Source: Ophioderma brevispina (lineage: Eukaryota; Echinodermata; Ophiuroidea; Amphilepidida; Ophiodermatidae). Taken from it: a DNA stretch of 64,000 nt. The stretch is taken from positions 62,001-126,000 of the forward strand of contig JAMKCH010057955.1 in the NCBI GenBank assembly GCA_023653785.1, in the 5' to 3' direction. The position numbers and the translations under genes are program-made. Of this stretch, positions 12,501 through 23,750 are shown in pieces (positions within the stretch are counted from its first letter, which is position 1; each line of letters opens with the position of its first letter). Under the pieces are notes generated by a model that was not told the origin of the DNA, did no database searches, and saw only the letters and a list, made by a program, of their open reading frames with translations.

Positions 12501-13045
12501 AGAGTGGATTTGCTGACATGGATGTCCTAGAATTTTACATAGTGACCAGGGAAGAAACTGAGAGAGTCGGACAATGGCGGAGTTTGTACGTTATTAGTGA
12601 TAGAAAAAAACAAGGCCCCTTCATTAAATCAAGACGGATTATAGGATTTAACTAGACCTATGGAGTGGACACGGGGAAAGTTCTGCTTGACCGAAGCAGG
12701 AATGGATGCAATATTGTCATATGGCACTCAGGCATACAGAAGTTCCGTACAAGATATACTGGAGAGAAATTCCACTCTATGCTGTCTGAGGGAAGAGATG
12801 CAGCTTCCGATTATATTCAACTACCCGATAGGCCGCGAACAAGATGACGCACTTGCCACTGGAATTGCACAAGATGTTAGACAAGTTTTGGGAAAGAGAC
12901 AGAGAGGTCTGAAACAGCAAAAAGGCAAAAAAGGAAACTACAATAGGGGTATTATTGCAGATCCGATCGCAGCTGGACTCTTTCGTGCTGGTACATCAAG
13001 AAATTATAAGGAAAGGTAGTTCCAAAACTAGAGTTCAAATGGGAT
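9570..13045 (+). mobile_element. Degenerate Ty3/Gypsy retrotransposon, gag end to integrase
   Basis: Frame-hopping translation recovers a Ty3/Gypsy polyprotein in the correct order. The lysine/glutamate-rich gag end lies at about 9580-9760. Reverse transcriptase lies at about 10190-10700, with TRWFSALDLASGFWQV, MPFGLCNASST and FGHVVTHDGIATNPEKIRV. RNase H follows at about 10790-11090, with the pieces KFILDT and FRTYLYGRQVYV-like sequence. The connection at about 11090-11260 reads TWLVIKLPKPEG and FGRV. Integrase lies at about 12390-13045, with ILVIGDYFSKVDQGY, HGCPRILHSDQGRN, AYRSSVQD and PKLEFKWD. The YLDD catalytic block is not readable (the site reads only as a broken FVLT stretch). Many stops and indels make it inactive. 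It is interrupted in the integrase by the insertion at 13046-16054 and resumes after it. Confidence 0.8.
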
Positions 13046-16000
13046 TAGAAATGCATAGTCGATTTTGCATGTTTTTAAAGTTTATTTTTGTGTGCTGTCA
13101 CATCTTATTTTAACCAGTATTATCATCATTATATTTATATTATTCTATCATTTTCTTTCTAATATCGATGAAGCAATTCACGCGTAACTAAGCTTAAATA
13201 GGGCCTAGATCCCTTATGACAATGCATTAACCCCAAAAAGATACGCTCAGGGACCATTATGTAGAGAGGGCACCGTTTCCACATACCGGCTTTTTTATTC
13301 GAAAGATTAATCCTTCAATAGATGGGGACCCCTTTATGTCCCGCTAAAGTTTGTGATCGCGAAAGTTCAGTGACCACTCCCTCGGAAAAAAAACGACTTA
13401 TGCTACTTCAGCTGAGGTCGGTAATCTTGCATTCTGTAGATCGAATAGTAAGATACTGTCATCATCAGCTATTAGCGAAACTTGACCAATCACAAAGAAT
13501 AGGACTCGTCAAAATTGTTGAAGGGATGCGTGAATAGTGAAAATATTGGTAATTTTTGTAATTGAAAATAATTCAGATCTTTGATGAATGCAAGTTCAAT
13601 TTCGATATCAAAAAATTCAGTTGGTAATATTTTACAGAATTCATCTAATTTTCTTGTGATTTTATTTAAAGTACGTGCAAGTTTCTCTACTTTCCCTATC
13701 GGAAAAATGAGTCCTTCATTCTTGAAAATTGATTATCGGTTTCAAATGTAGCTAATTTGCATGCAAAATGTACCTAATTTGCATGACCAACCTATGTTGG
13801 AATTTGGGGATTTTCGCATGGAAACAGTGCCCCACTAAATCTGTGAGTTTGTTGGACTGAATAGGTGAAGTTTGTGATGTTTTCGCTGTTTTTTCGAGCA
13901 GATAGAGTATTAATAGTATGGGTACCATGCCTCAAGATACGTGGGCTACGCACGGTGATATTTGCAGAGCAAACGGGCGTGAATCATGACAGGTAGAGGG
14001 TACACGCGTAAGCTGACGTGGAGAGCACATTGCGATTTGCGTTGTGTTTTTGAGGGGGGGGGGGTGAGGTTAGAAAAATCGCTTTGTTAATAAAGCTCTA
14101 AATGTAAAATAACATACCGGGCATTAGTATGTACAACAATATACTTCTAAGTGCAAAAAAAGTGCGAGAGAAATGAAGCATATTTTAAATTAAAAAAAGT
14201 TTAAACGTTCAAATGAGACATAAGGCTAAAACTTACGTAAAATCTGCTAAATTGTTCAAAATTATCCGGAAAATTTACAGGATGCCGAGACATGTCAGGT
14301 TTTTGACAGTAGCTAATACACCAAGAAGCGATTCAGCCACAAACATGACAGCATCAAAAACAAAGCAATGCGTAATCAATGAAATATGGTGCCTGCCTGA
14401 GAATTACGCGCAAGCGGCCCGTTTACGGCAATTTTGCATTCACACTGCTGTGATACTTCACGATGCTCGCTCAAGCAAGTCATATTAATCTCGCACAAAT
14501 AACAATGATAATACTTAAGAGTGAATACCGATCAAATTAATTGCCTCTCAATAAAACTTATGTGGAGGTCTCTTTTCAACAACTGCTTCAAAATGATGGC
14601 ACGTACGGTGTGTGTGCATAGCCAACACGGGACAAGAGGCTCATGAATATCGATACAGAGCACACCATTAACGCTCTCATTGCATCTCTAGTGCTGGGAA
14701 CAACAGCGCCACCTATTCAGTATCCGCATCGCTAATTGGCCGGCTATTCTTAGGCATGCGCTACGTCATGGGATTTCCTAGCGCCAAAACGCTGTGTAAA
14801 GGCTCTGCGATTAGCTTGAACAAGGAATGAAAATACGGTTTCGCGGTACCTTGGGATATCGCGAAATCAACGAAGTCAGGTTGGTCAATCTGATGTTAGA
14901 AACGGGTTCAGACAAAAAAGACCCCTTAGCCTCAATAGTTTTTGTTAATCCTGGAGTGTGGCAGGACTTGACAGCAGCAAGCGAGGAATGAGCCAGTGAT
15001 AAGAGCTGATTAAGGTAAGAAACAATGATTGTATGGATCGATTTTTCACGTTTGTCTTTTTCCAAAATAAACCTATATATAAACTAGTCAGCAAACTAGA
15101 CAATTTAGTTAGGAAGATTTTGGTGCGTAAGTGTTACGATAGGCCAGTATTTGCGAAAATCTCCAGTGTACCGCCAGGGGGGGAAGGACCCGATGTTTGA
15201 TACTAGAGTTGGGATTTCGGAGGTTGCCAGGCTCAGTGGAGCTCTATGCAAAATCCCTAAATCGGCATTAATATGACTGATTGATTCCTCCAAAACCGCT
15301 TGATTGATTCATTCAAATTTTTACCATACGGCAAGAAGAATCATAAAGCAATTTTTGTTCTGCGAACTTTTAGTTCGTAAGAAGAAATTTTGAGAAAAAT
15401 GCAGTTGAAAATTCAATTTTCGCGCCATTTCAAAAATCCCTAGAAAGCTGAGAACGTTATTTAGTCTTCATAGAGGTTATTTGTCTAATATGGTCCGCTT
15501 TATATGGGGCATGCACTACAACGAATGGAGCCTTGTGACCCCTGTACCCTTGATCATTTTTCTCCCCCACTTCTCTTTTTCTCCTCCTCCGCTGTTTTGC
15601 GCACTCCTCGCCACGACGCCACCCAGTCTATTCTTACTATATATTTGTGACAAGCACTTCGATCACCCCCCCTTTCCCCGCCCTGACTACTTGTTTTCCG
15701 TCCTCCATCTGCCCATTACAATTTCATACTGCCTTCTATACCCGATCAGTATTGACAGATCTTGGTAATATCGCAGTGCCAAATTTTTGCTCAACATTCC
15801 GTTTTCAGACATATTTGTCATTAGTTTGATCGCATTTTTTCGTGAATGTGAAGTGAATAACGTGATAAGATTCGTTTTCGGGTGTGGGCTTTTGCAGAAA
15901 CGTTACGACACAGTTTGACAGAAAAATGACCGTATCATGAGCCTTTAAACACATGTGATGGAAAACACAATCTATATACATGTTTACTGGGAATTTATAT

Positions 16001-16054
16001 TAGAGTGATAATTTTCAAAAACAATTGGACTACAGAGTTACGGGAAGTAGTCTA
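13046..16054. mobile_element. 3.0 kb insertion inside Gypsy integrase, 9-bp target duplication
   Basis: The integrase frame reads KLEFKWD up to 13045 and resumes KWDGPYLVTDK at 16055. AAATGGGAT is present at both 13037-13045 and 16055-16063, so this block is an insertion with a 9-bp duplication. Its ends share only TAGA as an inverted repeat (TAGAAATGC... and ...AGTAGTCTA), and there is no poly-A tail. Short frames inside (13322-13537 and 14213-14488 plus; 14811-15065 minus) match no family I know. A T/C-rich patch lies at 15555-15740. A Mutator-like element is one candidate because of the 9-bp duplication, but the type is not established. Confidence 0.65.
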
Positions 16055-16440
16055 AAATGGGATGGACCTTATCTTGTAACTGATAAAGCTGTCGGATGTA
16101 GTATATGAATCCAGAAATAAACAAACAGTTTCAATCAAGCCGAACGAAAAATAGTTACACTTTGTGACCGACTTAAGCCGTGCGAAGGGAGTGAGCTACG
16201 GAGCTTGTTGAGAAGTAAGTAAAAACGAAGGAAACAAAATCGTTGTATTCCTGTGCGATCCGGTGATATTCAAGTCCGACAAGATTATGAGTTATTATGG
16301 GTGATTGTCTACAGTATAGATACTAGTAACTCTAGAAAAGCGTTGGAAATTGAGCACTTTCACTCAAAAGATATTCAGCCTGTATTGTATAGAGAAAGAG
16401 AGTGGACCATGACGTGCATCATTTCTAAATACTAACAATG
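16055..16440 (+). mobile_element. Gypsy integrase C-terminal tail, continuation
   Basis: Directly after the insertion the translation gives KWDGPYLVTDKAVG, then with a frame change SRNKQTVSIKP, and LCDRLKPCEGSELRSL. These match the terminal region of Ty3/Gypsy pol, where WxGPYxV and a DRLKPY/C motif follow the integrase core. A further short frame to 16435 may be the end of pol. No 3' LTR was recognised. Confidence 0.65.
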
Positions 16441-16543
16441 TGAAGTTTCTAAATGACTATTATGACGGTAATATTCTTTGTATGTGTTATCATCAATCGC
16501 ATCAGGTCACAGGTACTTGTGAACGTTGGACTCTCATAATCAA

Positions 16544-16933
16544 TTAAGGGAGCACAACACTAATGTCTTGTAAGAGGGTAACTTGGGTATATTACAATTC
16601 TTCACAATTAGAGTAGCTAAAATTAAAACGATTTTACCTCAAAAGATACATTTAAGGATTCCTATGTTTCATGGAAACCAAGAAGAACACATGCTGATGT
16701 ACACCAGTGCCCATTCATAGATACTGAGTAATGCAAAAATTTGAATTTATAATACTTAGTCTTGCATTTTATTGTGAAATTGTACTACAGATGTAAATAT
16801 TTACAAACATAGGAAATGGGCTTTGTTTTTATATAAACACGAAGATCGCAAAGTATTCTACGAACCGTCGTATACGAAAATGCATGTGTTAGTTATGAGA
16901 CAAGCTTTAGTCATATATAGTGCGCTCCCTTAA
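16544..16933. mobile_element. TTAA-flanked MITE
   Basis: The element begins TTAAGGGAGC at 16544 and ends GCTCCCTTAA at 16933. The interior is AT-rich and lacks a reading frame. TTAA at both ends with short inverted repeats is the pattern of piggyBac-type insertion, although TTAA is also a common tetramer. Length is 390 bp. Confidence 0.5.
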
Positions 16934-18139
16934 ATTACGAGCAAAATTTAGTACACAAACGTACTGCAATAAGGGACACTTAAAACAATACAGAATTTGG
17001 AAACTATGTTCTCTAGCTCTAGGCGGCAAAAATAATTTTGACCAAGATTTTGAACCACCCGACCTCTCGATTAATCGATCTAAAAATTGAGATACAGATA
17101 GCCAAGCGTATTAGATATACGTCAATTTGATAGTCTCAGGTTTGAACTCTGATTTACTCCCGCTTAGGAAAAGCACAGCGGGGAAATAAACCTTGTTTGG
17201 AAAGCCGTTTAAAAATCGCCGAAATACTTAATATAGAAGTAGGCGCTTAATCTTCAACTTGCTATATAATAGAATGGTAGCTTACTTCGTTGGTATTTCA
17301 CTCGGCCTAGTGGTTGGTCTTGCTTAGCGCTTGTTGTGGGGTAGTGCTCGAAACTAAAACATACATAACCCCTAACGTCTTGTCAGGTGCAGATGTTGAA
17401 CACCTGTCGGGCGCTCTCCTCAGATCAGCATATCATCATGCTCTCAGCATCAGTCATAAGTCAGGCATCATCATCATCAGCATCTCAAGCCTTCAACTTC
17501 AACCTCTTTTGCCAAACGGCTTTATCACGCTTATCCCACATGCTGTTCCTAATTCATCCAAAGCAAAGCCAGTGTCTTGCGATGCATAGCATATCAAGTA
17601 GGCCGTGGTCTGCTCCCTCTACTTGACATGGAAGTCTCCACGAGGTTGTATAGATGCAGTGTACATTTCTTTGGTTATGGTTGTGGCGCCCCCTGTTGGT
17701 GTAAGAGAGAAACTGGCAGGAGGCAGAAGCCCCTATACTTTGCCACAGGAAGTTCGTTTTCTGCTCTAAACTTGGTTCAAATTAAATAATACCCAAACAT
17801 TCATATAAGCATACGTGCTAATGCTATCCAGTGCATATTGTAACGATTTAGATCAAGAAAGGGTCGCGTAATTTATGACAAGATTTATGTGTCTGTCATT
17901 GAACGACTGTAAATATTTGCCCTGCCAGAAAACCAGAGGCGTCCTGAATGTCAATATGTGACATTCATAGAGTCACATCTCTTATCTGGTCAAATTACCT
18001 GAGTAGTTGGATATTTATCATTTGCCATGTTTGCGATAACTGTCATAGTTTGTATTTGATTTGATATCATCCCTGCACACGGGACAGTTCGTGTTTATAC
18101 GTGACGCGTGACATTCTTTTTTCCCTCAACCCAGCAAAG
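16934..18139. other. Region upstream of P450 exon 1; possible LINE tail at 17455-17700
   Basis: On the minus strand, 17700-17455 reads a frame ending with a WQKRLKLKA-like tail followed by a stop and a (GATGATGAT) run. That arrangement resembles the 3' end of some LINEs, but without RT motifs it is only a suggestion. The remainder, including the 500 bp before the P450 start codon, shows no motif I can support. No clear TATA box was placed. Confidence 0.3.
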
Positions 18140-18316
18140 ATGGCGTACGCCGTGTTAAGCAGCAACATGCTAGTTAGCACAATCGCAGTGGCAATCATAG
18201 CCATAGTATTGGTTAAAATATTACTCCTGCTACATTTTCGCTTCAAATACAAACGAGCATTGAAAAGTTTTCCGGAGCACCCCAATGGTGTAACGTTCTT
18301 CGAACACACAGACGCT
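18140..18316 (+). CDS. CYP4: CYP4-like exon 1: N-terminal membrane anchor
   Basis: ATG at 18140 opens 59 codons ending at a GTAAGT donor (18317). The frame is open upstream to an ATG at 18101, but the inner start MAYAVLSSN fits the usual P450 layout better. Residues 9-32 form one hydrophobic signal-anchor helix, followed by basic FRFKYKRALKSF, the usual stop-transfer and hinge. Next comes a proline-bearing segment (FPEHPNGVTFFEHTDA) at the position of the family's P-G-P-x-x-H-P-x-x-G-H hinge. The exon ends in phase 0, matching the start phase of the exon at 24449. On its own this exon would be a weak call; its order and phase with the next exon support it. Confidence 0.55.
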
Positions 18317-19132
18317 GTAAGTATAACGATCATGTGTATGTACACGAAAAGTGACTGTTAACACTTAATGAACACTTCAACCCGTTTAGCTTATTTTTAT
18401 ATACCCTAGTATCATGTTTAAATCTTAGTAGGTCTATTTACAACATCGGGATATTCTTAGTGTGCGGGGTTTAGTATATACAAATACGCAATGTCATTGG
18501 TTGTTGTCTATCTAGTATGAGACAATATGTGTCATCAAGCAAGGGTTTACGTGAGAGTGTAAATGGTTGCGCAGTGCGCGCAGTGCACGCTGCTTTTACG
18601 GGCTGGTTCATTTTTGAGAGTGGGAGAATAGTTTGATCTCTCTAACTAATAAACGTATTTAAAAATATAACATATAAAAATATAACATGCACGAATATCC
18701 TTATACGCTCGCGTACCTTTACAAGCACTTGCCAGTGACTCGCAGTACGCAAATGCAATATTAGCGTAAGTGCTGCGCTCAGCATGTGTTGACCATAGAT
18801 ATTAATAAAGGGAGATGCCGTACGCCCGCGTTGAAGAATAGGCGGCCATCGTAACCGTGTTTTGAAAATGATAAATATTCATTACGGCCATCCATTCAAA
18901 AATCCGTAACCTGTTGGCCTGGAAACGGTTCTATGCAAATGCGTGCATATATGAATAAATTGGTACACCAGATTATGGAAATCAGGGAATATGAATAAAT
19001 TGGCACACCAAGCTATGGAAATTAGGCCTATAGAAAGAGTGAGAGAGGGGGAGAGATGCCATAGAGAAAGGGACAGAAGAGAACTAGAAACAGAGAGAAA
19101 AACAGAAAGAATAATGTAGTCTTCTTCTTATC
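18317..19132. other. P450 intron sequence, no further gene
   Basis: AT-rich sequence with a short direct repeat: ATGAATAAATTGG.ACACCA occurs at about 18951-18970 and 18991-19010. A purine-rich GAGAGA tract lies at 19031-19110. No exon or RNA gene is recognised. Confidence 0.4.
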
Positions 19133-19960
19133 GTGTCCAAACACTGTGGTTCTCAAATATGATCCAGCCAGAGATGGATACAACGTCTGGCTGCTTCACT
19201 GAATTCCGCAAGGTCCGTGTTTGTGCATTGTTGCTCCAGCAGTGGGCAGACCAAGAGATGTTCCATTGTTTGTGGTGCTGTTCCACAGCCACAGGTAGTG
19301 TCCTGATCTGCTTCCAGGTAGCCCCACCTCTGCAAGGAAACCTTAGATCGGCCAATTCTGGTTCTCAATCTGTTGAGGCATCGCCATTCAGCCAATGAGG
19401 ATCCAGCTCCAGGTGGGAGATGCTCACCAGGTTCAATACCAATAGATGTTACTTGGTTGATGGCAAGTCTTTCTTTCCACAAGGCGACTCTCTTGACCTC
19501 CTTAGAGACTGTTTCAAGAGGTTGGACTTTGCTTAAGAAACTCTCTCTGGATTTAAGGCGGTTGGCAGCAGGTATCTGTCCAGACATAGGGTGCTTCATA
19601 ATTAGATACTTGACAGCTACGCTCTTGCATGCTCGCTATGCTACGACGGATGTCTGGTGGAGCAATTCCTGCTAGGATGTTGACGTTTGGCTTCACGGTT
19701 GCGTAGATGGAAAACACACACCTGTGTCTTAGATGTTTGGCACGGCGGTGTTTTTCCTCATAATATGGAGTGAGTTCATCAAGCTTTGGAGAGTCTCTCT
19801 TCAACAACTGTGAAGTCGGCATCGTGTGCGCTAATTCCAAGATCGTCTGCATAAATAAAACGACGGCTTCCTGCACGCCTAGGCTGGTCGTTTTTAGATG
19901 TGAACAGGAGAGGTGCAATAATGTAGTTGGAGAAGGAAAGAGAGAGATAATAGGAAGCCA
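19133..19960 (-). mobile_element. LINE 3' fragment, internally deleted (copy 2)
   Basis: The minus strand encodes two overlapping parts of a non-LTR retrotransposon. The upstream part (19918-19553) contains a KLDELTPYYEEKH stretch typical of the late RT domain. It then jumps directly to LAGIAPPDIRR, which normally lies about a hundred residues further on, so an internal deletion is likely. The downstream part (19599-19153) reads RLKSRESFLSKVQPLE, WRCLNRLRTRIGRSKV, RWGYLEADQDTTCGCG and QTMEHLLVCPLLEQQC, then ends at HLWLDHI. The CxCG...H...C motif is intact. Related fragments are at 3185-3545 and 38130-38655. Confidence 0.75.
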
Positions 19961-19969
19961 GATTACATC

Positions 19970-20955
19970 AGTGTGTGCCTCATAAAGAACGGTACCCTCC
20001 AGAAACAGCCATTTTTACTTATCACTTCTTATCCTTGTTTTAGCGTTTATATTATGAAAATATGGATGACTTTTGTTAAACATTTGGTGAAACGAAAGAA
20101 ACGGTGAAAATAACCAAACAATGATATTTCCCTAAAAATGATGCAAAACCTACTTTGTCCACGTCAGCATTAGCAGCGGAAACCATGGATGCAATATCTC
20201 CAACCTAAAATGTTTAAGACCCTCCGGCCTCCTGGCCCTTGATACTCTCAAATTCCAAGGTTAATTGCTGGGTTCTAGAGTTTATTGTTCAGTTCTCTAC
20301 GTACTGCAGCATTTATTTACAGGCTGATTGTCCTGTTGTTTGACGACCATATATCTTTCTCTCCTTGCACCTTTTTTTAGAGTCTTGCAGTTCCAGAATT
20401 TTTTTCTCTGTTCCCCTTGATGCCACTCTTACTGGGAAACCCTACTTTGAGGGAACTTTACCCATTCACGATGAACGATGGTCCCTTAACCCAAGAGCAG
20501 TTCAGTGGAATATGCGATTGAGGAGTCACGCCCAATGCCATTATTTGAAAGTGCGCTTTAACCAAATTCATATATTATAATAGGAGACGGTGAAGGGAAT
20601 TAGGTCACTTCATGCTGAAGAACAAATTCAGTCCATTTTTCAAGTGCTTTTTAAGCATTACATATGAACAAATTAATTAAATCTGAGGAGTTACATGTGC
20701 TCAAATCCATAAGAATTACAATGTACACGTTTCTCTGCTATTGCTAGCCGTGGACAAAGTAGGTTTGCATCATTTTTAGGGAAATAGTCATTGTTTGGTT
20801 ATTTTTTCACCGTTTTCTTTTTTTGTTTTCACCATTATGTTTAAAAAAGTACCTATTTTCATAATAAATTATAAAGCTAAAACAAGGATAAGAATTGATT
20901 AAGTAAGCAAAAATGGCCGTTTCTGGAGGGTAACGTTCTTTCTGAGACACCCTGT
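19970..20955. mobile_element. DNA element with ~185-bp inverted terminal repeats
   Basis: The left arm (19970-20175) and right arm (20750-20955) are reverse complements over about 185 bp. Shared blocks include TACCCTCCAGAAAC.GCCATTTTT, CTTATCCTTGTTTTAGC, ATAACCAAACAATGA, TATTTCCCTAAAAATGATGCAAA and CCTACTTTGTCCACG. The outer end reads ACAGGGTGTCTCAGAAAGAA, a terminus style seen in Tc1/mariner-like elements. The 570-bp centre carries only a 71-residue open frame with no known motif, so it is non-autonomous. Confidence 0.65.
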
Positions 20956-21880
20956 AGGGCCTAAAAAGAAAAAAGGAATAGAAGTAAAGTAAACAACACA
21001 AGCAGGGTAAAAACAGAGAAGGGTAAAAGAAAGGAAGGGCGAGATACATTGGGTTAAAATGTAATCTGTAAGGGTCTTTGGGTGACGGATGAGAGAGAAA
21101 ACGTAATTGGTAGAGTGGGGAAAATGTTGAGAGCTATAGAATTTAGAAAGAGTGAAAGAAGGGGAGAGATGGTCAGGAAAACTACATTTTGTTTGAAAGC
21201 GTTACTAACCAGCGGTTACGCATGGCGCAATTTACGCAGTGTACGCAATTAACAGGCGACTTAGTGCAAAATGGGATGTGGGAGAATGGTCAATTAACAC
21301 GGCATTATTTCGCTTTGGTTGTGGTATGGCGGATACTATACGGGTTAGGACACGGTGAGTAATTTTGAGAAGAAAAAAATGTTTAAAATACGGAAAGTTA
21401 CGAAATGAAATATTGCGTTTTATTATTTAAAAAATTGGAAGTACATGAGCTACAGAATATGAACTACGAGGACTTGAGTTATGAAAAAATAATAAGAATA
21501 CGGAATGTTTTGACTCGATGAAAGAGAAGTCATAAACTGCAGGATGACGGAAACTTCTACCGCGAATTGAGGGGCTATGAGAGAAAAAAGAATAGAATAG
21601 GGAAAGCTGTTAAGATTATGGATACGAGTGCAATATTAACGCTTTATAACTATAAGGTAGAAAATGGAAATTACGGGAACTGACTGTAACTACCGGAACT
21701 TTATTCTTTATAACTTTTTATGCACAGGGTCATGCAACCAATGTTCCAAAATTGTCGTTAATCACTTATATGGGCGTGTGTTTCCTGGGTGTGAGGAGAG
21801 ATCGCGATTTTTTCGTCATGCATAGTATGTCACATCTTCAGTGACCGCTTCGTTTTTAGTGATCGCTCCCGTTTTCTCAG
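20956..21880. other. Non-coding; possible Helitron body
   Basis: A purine-rich GAGAGA/AGGGG stretch lies at 21010-21180. The sequence from about 21200 to the hairpin at 21881 may belong to a Helitron-type element whose 5' end I could not define. No Rep/helicase coding sequence was seen, so any such element would be non-autonomous. Confidence 0.3.
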
Positions 21881-21918
21881 CTAGCGGGGACCCGCGCAAA
21901 GCGCGGACATCCCGCTAG
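21881..21918 (+). mobile_element. Helitron-like 3' terminus (hairpin plus CTAG)
   Basis: The hairpin CCGCGCAAAGCGCGG (21892-21906, 6-bp perfect stem) is followed by eight bases and then CTAG at 21915-21918, with T next at 21919. That is the arrangement at Helitron 3' ends: a GC-rich hairpin about 10 bases before CTRR, inserted before a T. An outer palindrome CTAGCGGG...CCCGCTAG (21881-21888 with 21911-21918) encloses it. Confidence 0.5.
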
Positions 21919-21925
21919 TAAATAT

Positions 21926-22256
21926 TAAAAGGTGGGTGACCCGATCTACAACCTCGTCCCCTACTTTACTCCATCAAAATTGAGATTTTGGTATCAGAAG
22001 AAAGTTGATATTTTTCTCATTACCACAGTGAAATTGCCCGAGGAAATGTTCCTTTTGATGTTATGAACCAAAACGTCTCCAAGTGTGGTATACACATTTA
22101 TCAATACACACTGCCCAATGGGCCAATTTAGTGCACGTTTTGGCTCGACCTTTTTAACTCAATATTTTTAATCAGATGTTTTGGGTGATATACTTTCCAT
22201 GAGAGGGAGAATACATCATATGAAAAATCAGACCTTGATCGGGTCACCCACCTTTA
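21926..22256. mobile_element. MITE with AAAGGTGGGTGACCCGATC ends
   Basis: The left end AAAGGTGGGTGACCCGATC and the right end GATCGGGTCACCCACCTTT are perfect inverted repeats of 19 bp. The interior is about 290 bp with no frame. It lies a few bases after the Helitron-like terminus. Confidence 0.65.
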
Positions 22257-22639
22257 ATGAGAATAAAAGATAGCGTAGATTCAAAACCCATTAGAATCAT
22301 GCGGGACACGTACTGTGTCACAATCTATGATTTTTAGAAGATTTACTTCCATTGATAATGAAAGTTCACAGAACTAGTGCACTGATCGGGGGGGGGGGAC
22401 TTTTTCAAATGTGGAATATGATGCTTGAACATGGACTGTACCAATGCACCCTAACAAGTATTTCCACCAAATATAAAACATACTATAATCAAGTATTTTT
22501 TGTCTGTTTTGCTACCTAAACAGTATTTGTCAGTTTTTTGGCTAACCTAAACAAGTAAGTCAATGCATTGTGTATTTTTAAATCTACGCGTTCTATCTTG
22601 TTTTAGTAAAAGTGTATGTGACCAAAGTTTTAAATCCGG
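22257..22639. other. AT-rich interval, G-run at 22388-22399
   Basis: No gene is seen. A poly-G run lies at about 22388-22399. Confidence 0.4.
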
Positions 22640-23750
22640 TTTTGTCCCCGTAAACGGGGGGGGGCCGGAGTTCACCCACACATCGCGAGCAACCGCCCTT
22701 ACTCCTTCCTTCCACTTTACCCGATTCATGCATCCTCCACCTCAACCAACCCTCCTACTCTCCTCCTCTACTTGCTTCTTCCATGTTCTTCTTTGGACTC
22801 CCCTCCTCCTCAAACTCCCCACCTCGACTCAAAAGCCCTTCTTAAGGCCTGCTCGTCATCTCTTCCTCAACACATGCCCATCCAACTACACTATTACGCC
22901 TTCGCAACCGGTCCATCGCCTCTATCCAAACCAACATCTGCATCACATTCCCTAAACTTCACACCCCATACCTCATCTAGCTTCACATCCACCTCGCATC
23001 CACCACCCCACTAACCTTGTCCCCAAGGTTTGTGAACTCCTTCCAGACTCCATCTCTCACACACCTTTCCTCCGTTTCCACCATCCCTCCAGCGCCCTTC
23101 TCGCCTCTCCGCACATACAATCTCTGAGTGCCAACTTGGGGTCACTCTCTTCATCTTTGTGCATCTTCCCATGGATCCAGTCCCCATAGCTCTCCCCCCA
23201 CATTTGCTTTTACCTTCTTCCCACACACGCACATGGGTCTACCTTACTCACTACACGATCCCTCTCCACCCTGCTCACCACCACTTTTGTCATCCCAATG
23301 TTGACCTGCAGACCCTTATTCTCAAAGCCGCCTTCCACTTCCAAAACTTCTCCCTCAGTCCCCCATTGTCTCGCACATTAACCCAAGTCTCAGCATACAA
23401 CATCTCACGCATCAAACCTTCTTCCACTCTCCGTGACCACATTAATCACAATTGCAAAAATCAAAATGGCGAAAGTAAAAGAACCTTCAGGCCAACCCAC
23501 CTTCCCTCAAACTTCAGACAAATTCATACCCCACTCACTTGTCTTTGCTCTTCATACAAACTCACCACTGCTCTACCACTACTCTGGTATCTTCTCTCTT
23601 CATCATCGCCCACTCCTCACTTTCCTCGGTACCCTATCAAATGCTTCTCCATGGAGGGTGGTGGGTCTACAAAACACATATACGGCTTTATCCCTTTATC
23701 TCGATTTCCTCTTGCAACTCACTGCATCTATCGTTCCTTCCCTGCATAAA
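22640..23750 (-). mobile_element. Degenerate LINE reverse transcriptase to 3' end
   Basis: The minus strand, read across frameshifts, gives YMCFVD...GYRGK (the RT catalytic-region CFVDLEKAFDRVPR block, damaged). It then gives MREMLYAETWVNV (the Y-A-D-D site is here YAET, so the catalytic aspartates are lost), NKGLQVNIGMTKVVVSRVERDRVVSKVDPCACV, GRCTKMKRVTP and a terminal PPPFTGTKPDLKLW. The order and the NKGL.VN..KTKVM followed by a C..C...H.RCT zinc-like motif are typical of a LINE family common in marine invertebrates. The plus-strand proline/serine-rich open frames here (22563-23855) are reverse-strand shadows. The element is inactive. Confidence 0.65.

Noticed and set aside
18101..18139. 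Earlier start codon for P450 exon 1
   Set aside because: It would add MTRDILFSLNPAK before the hydrophobic anchor, which is unusual for microsomal P450s; the inner ATG is preferred.
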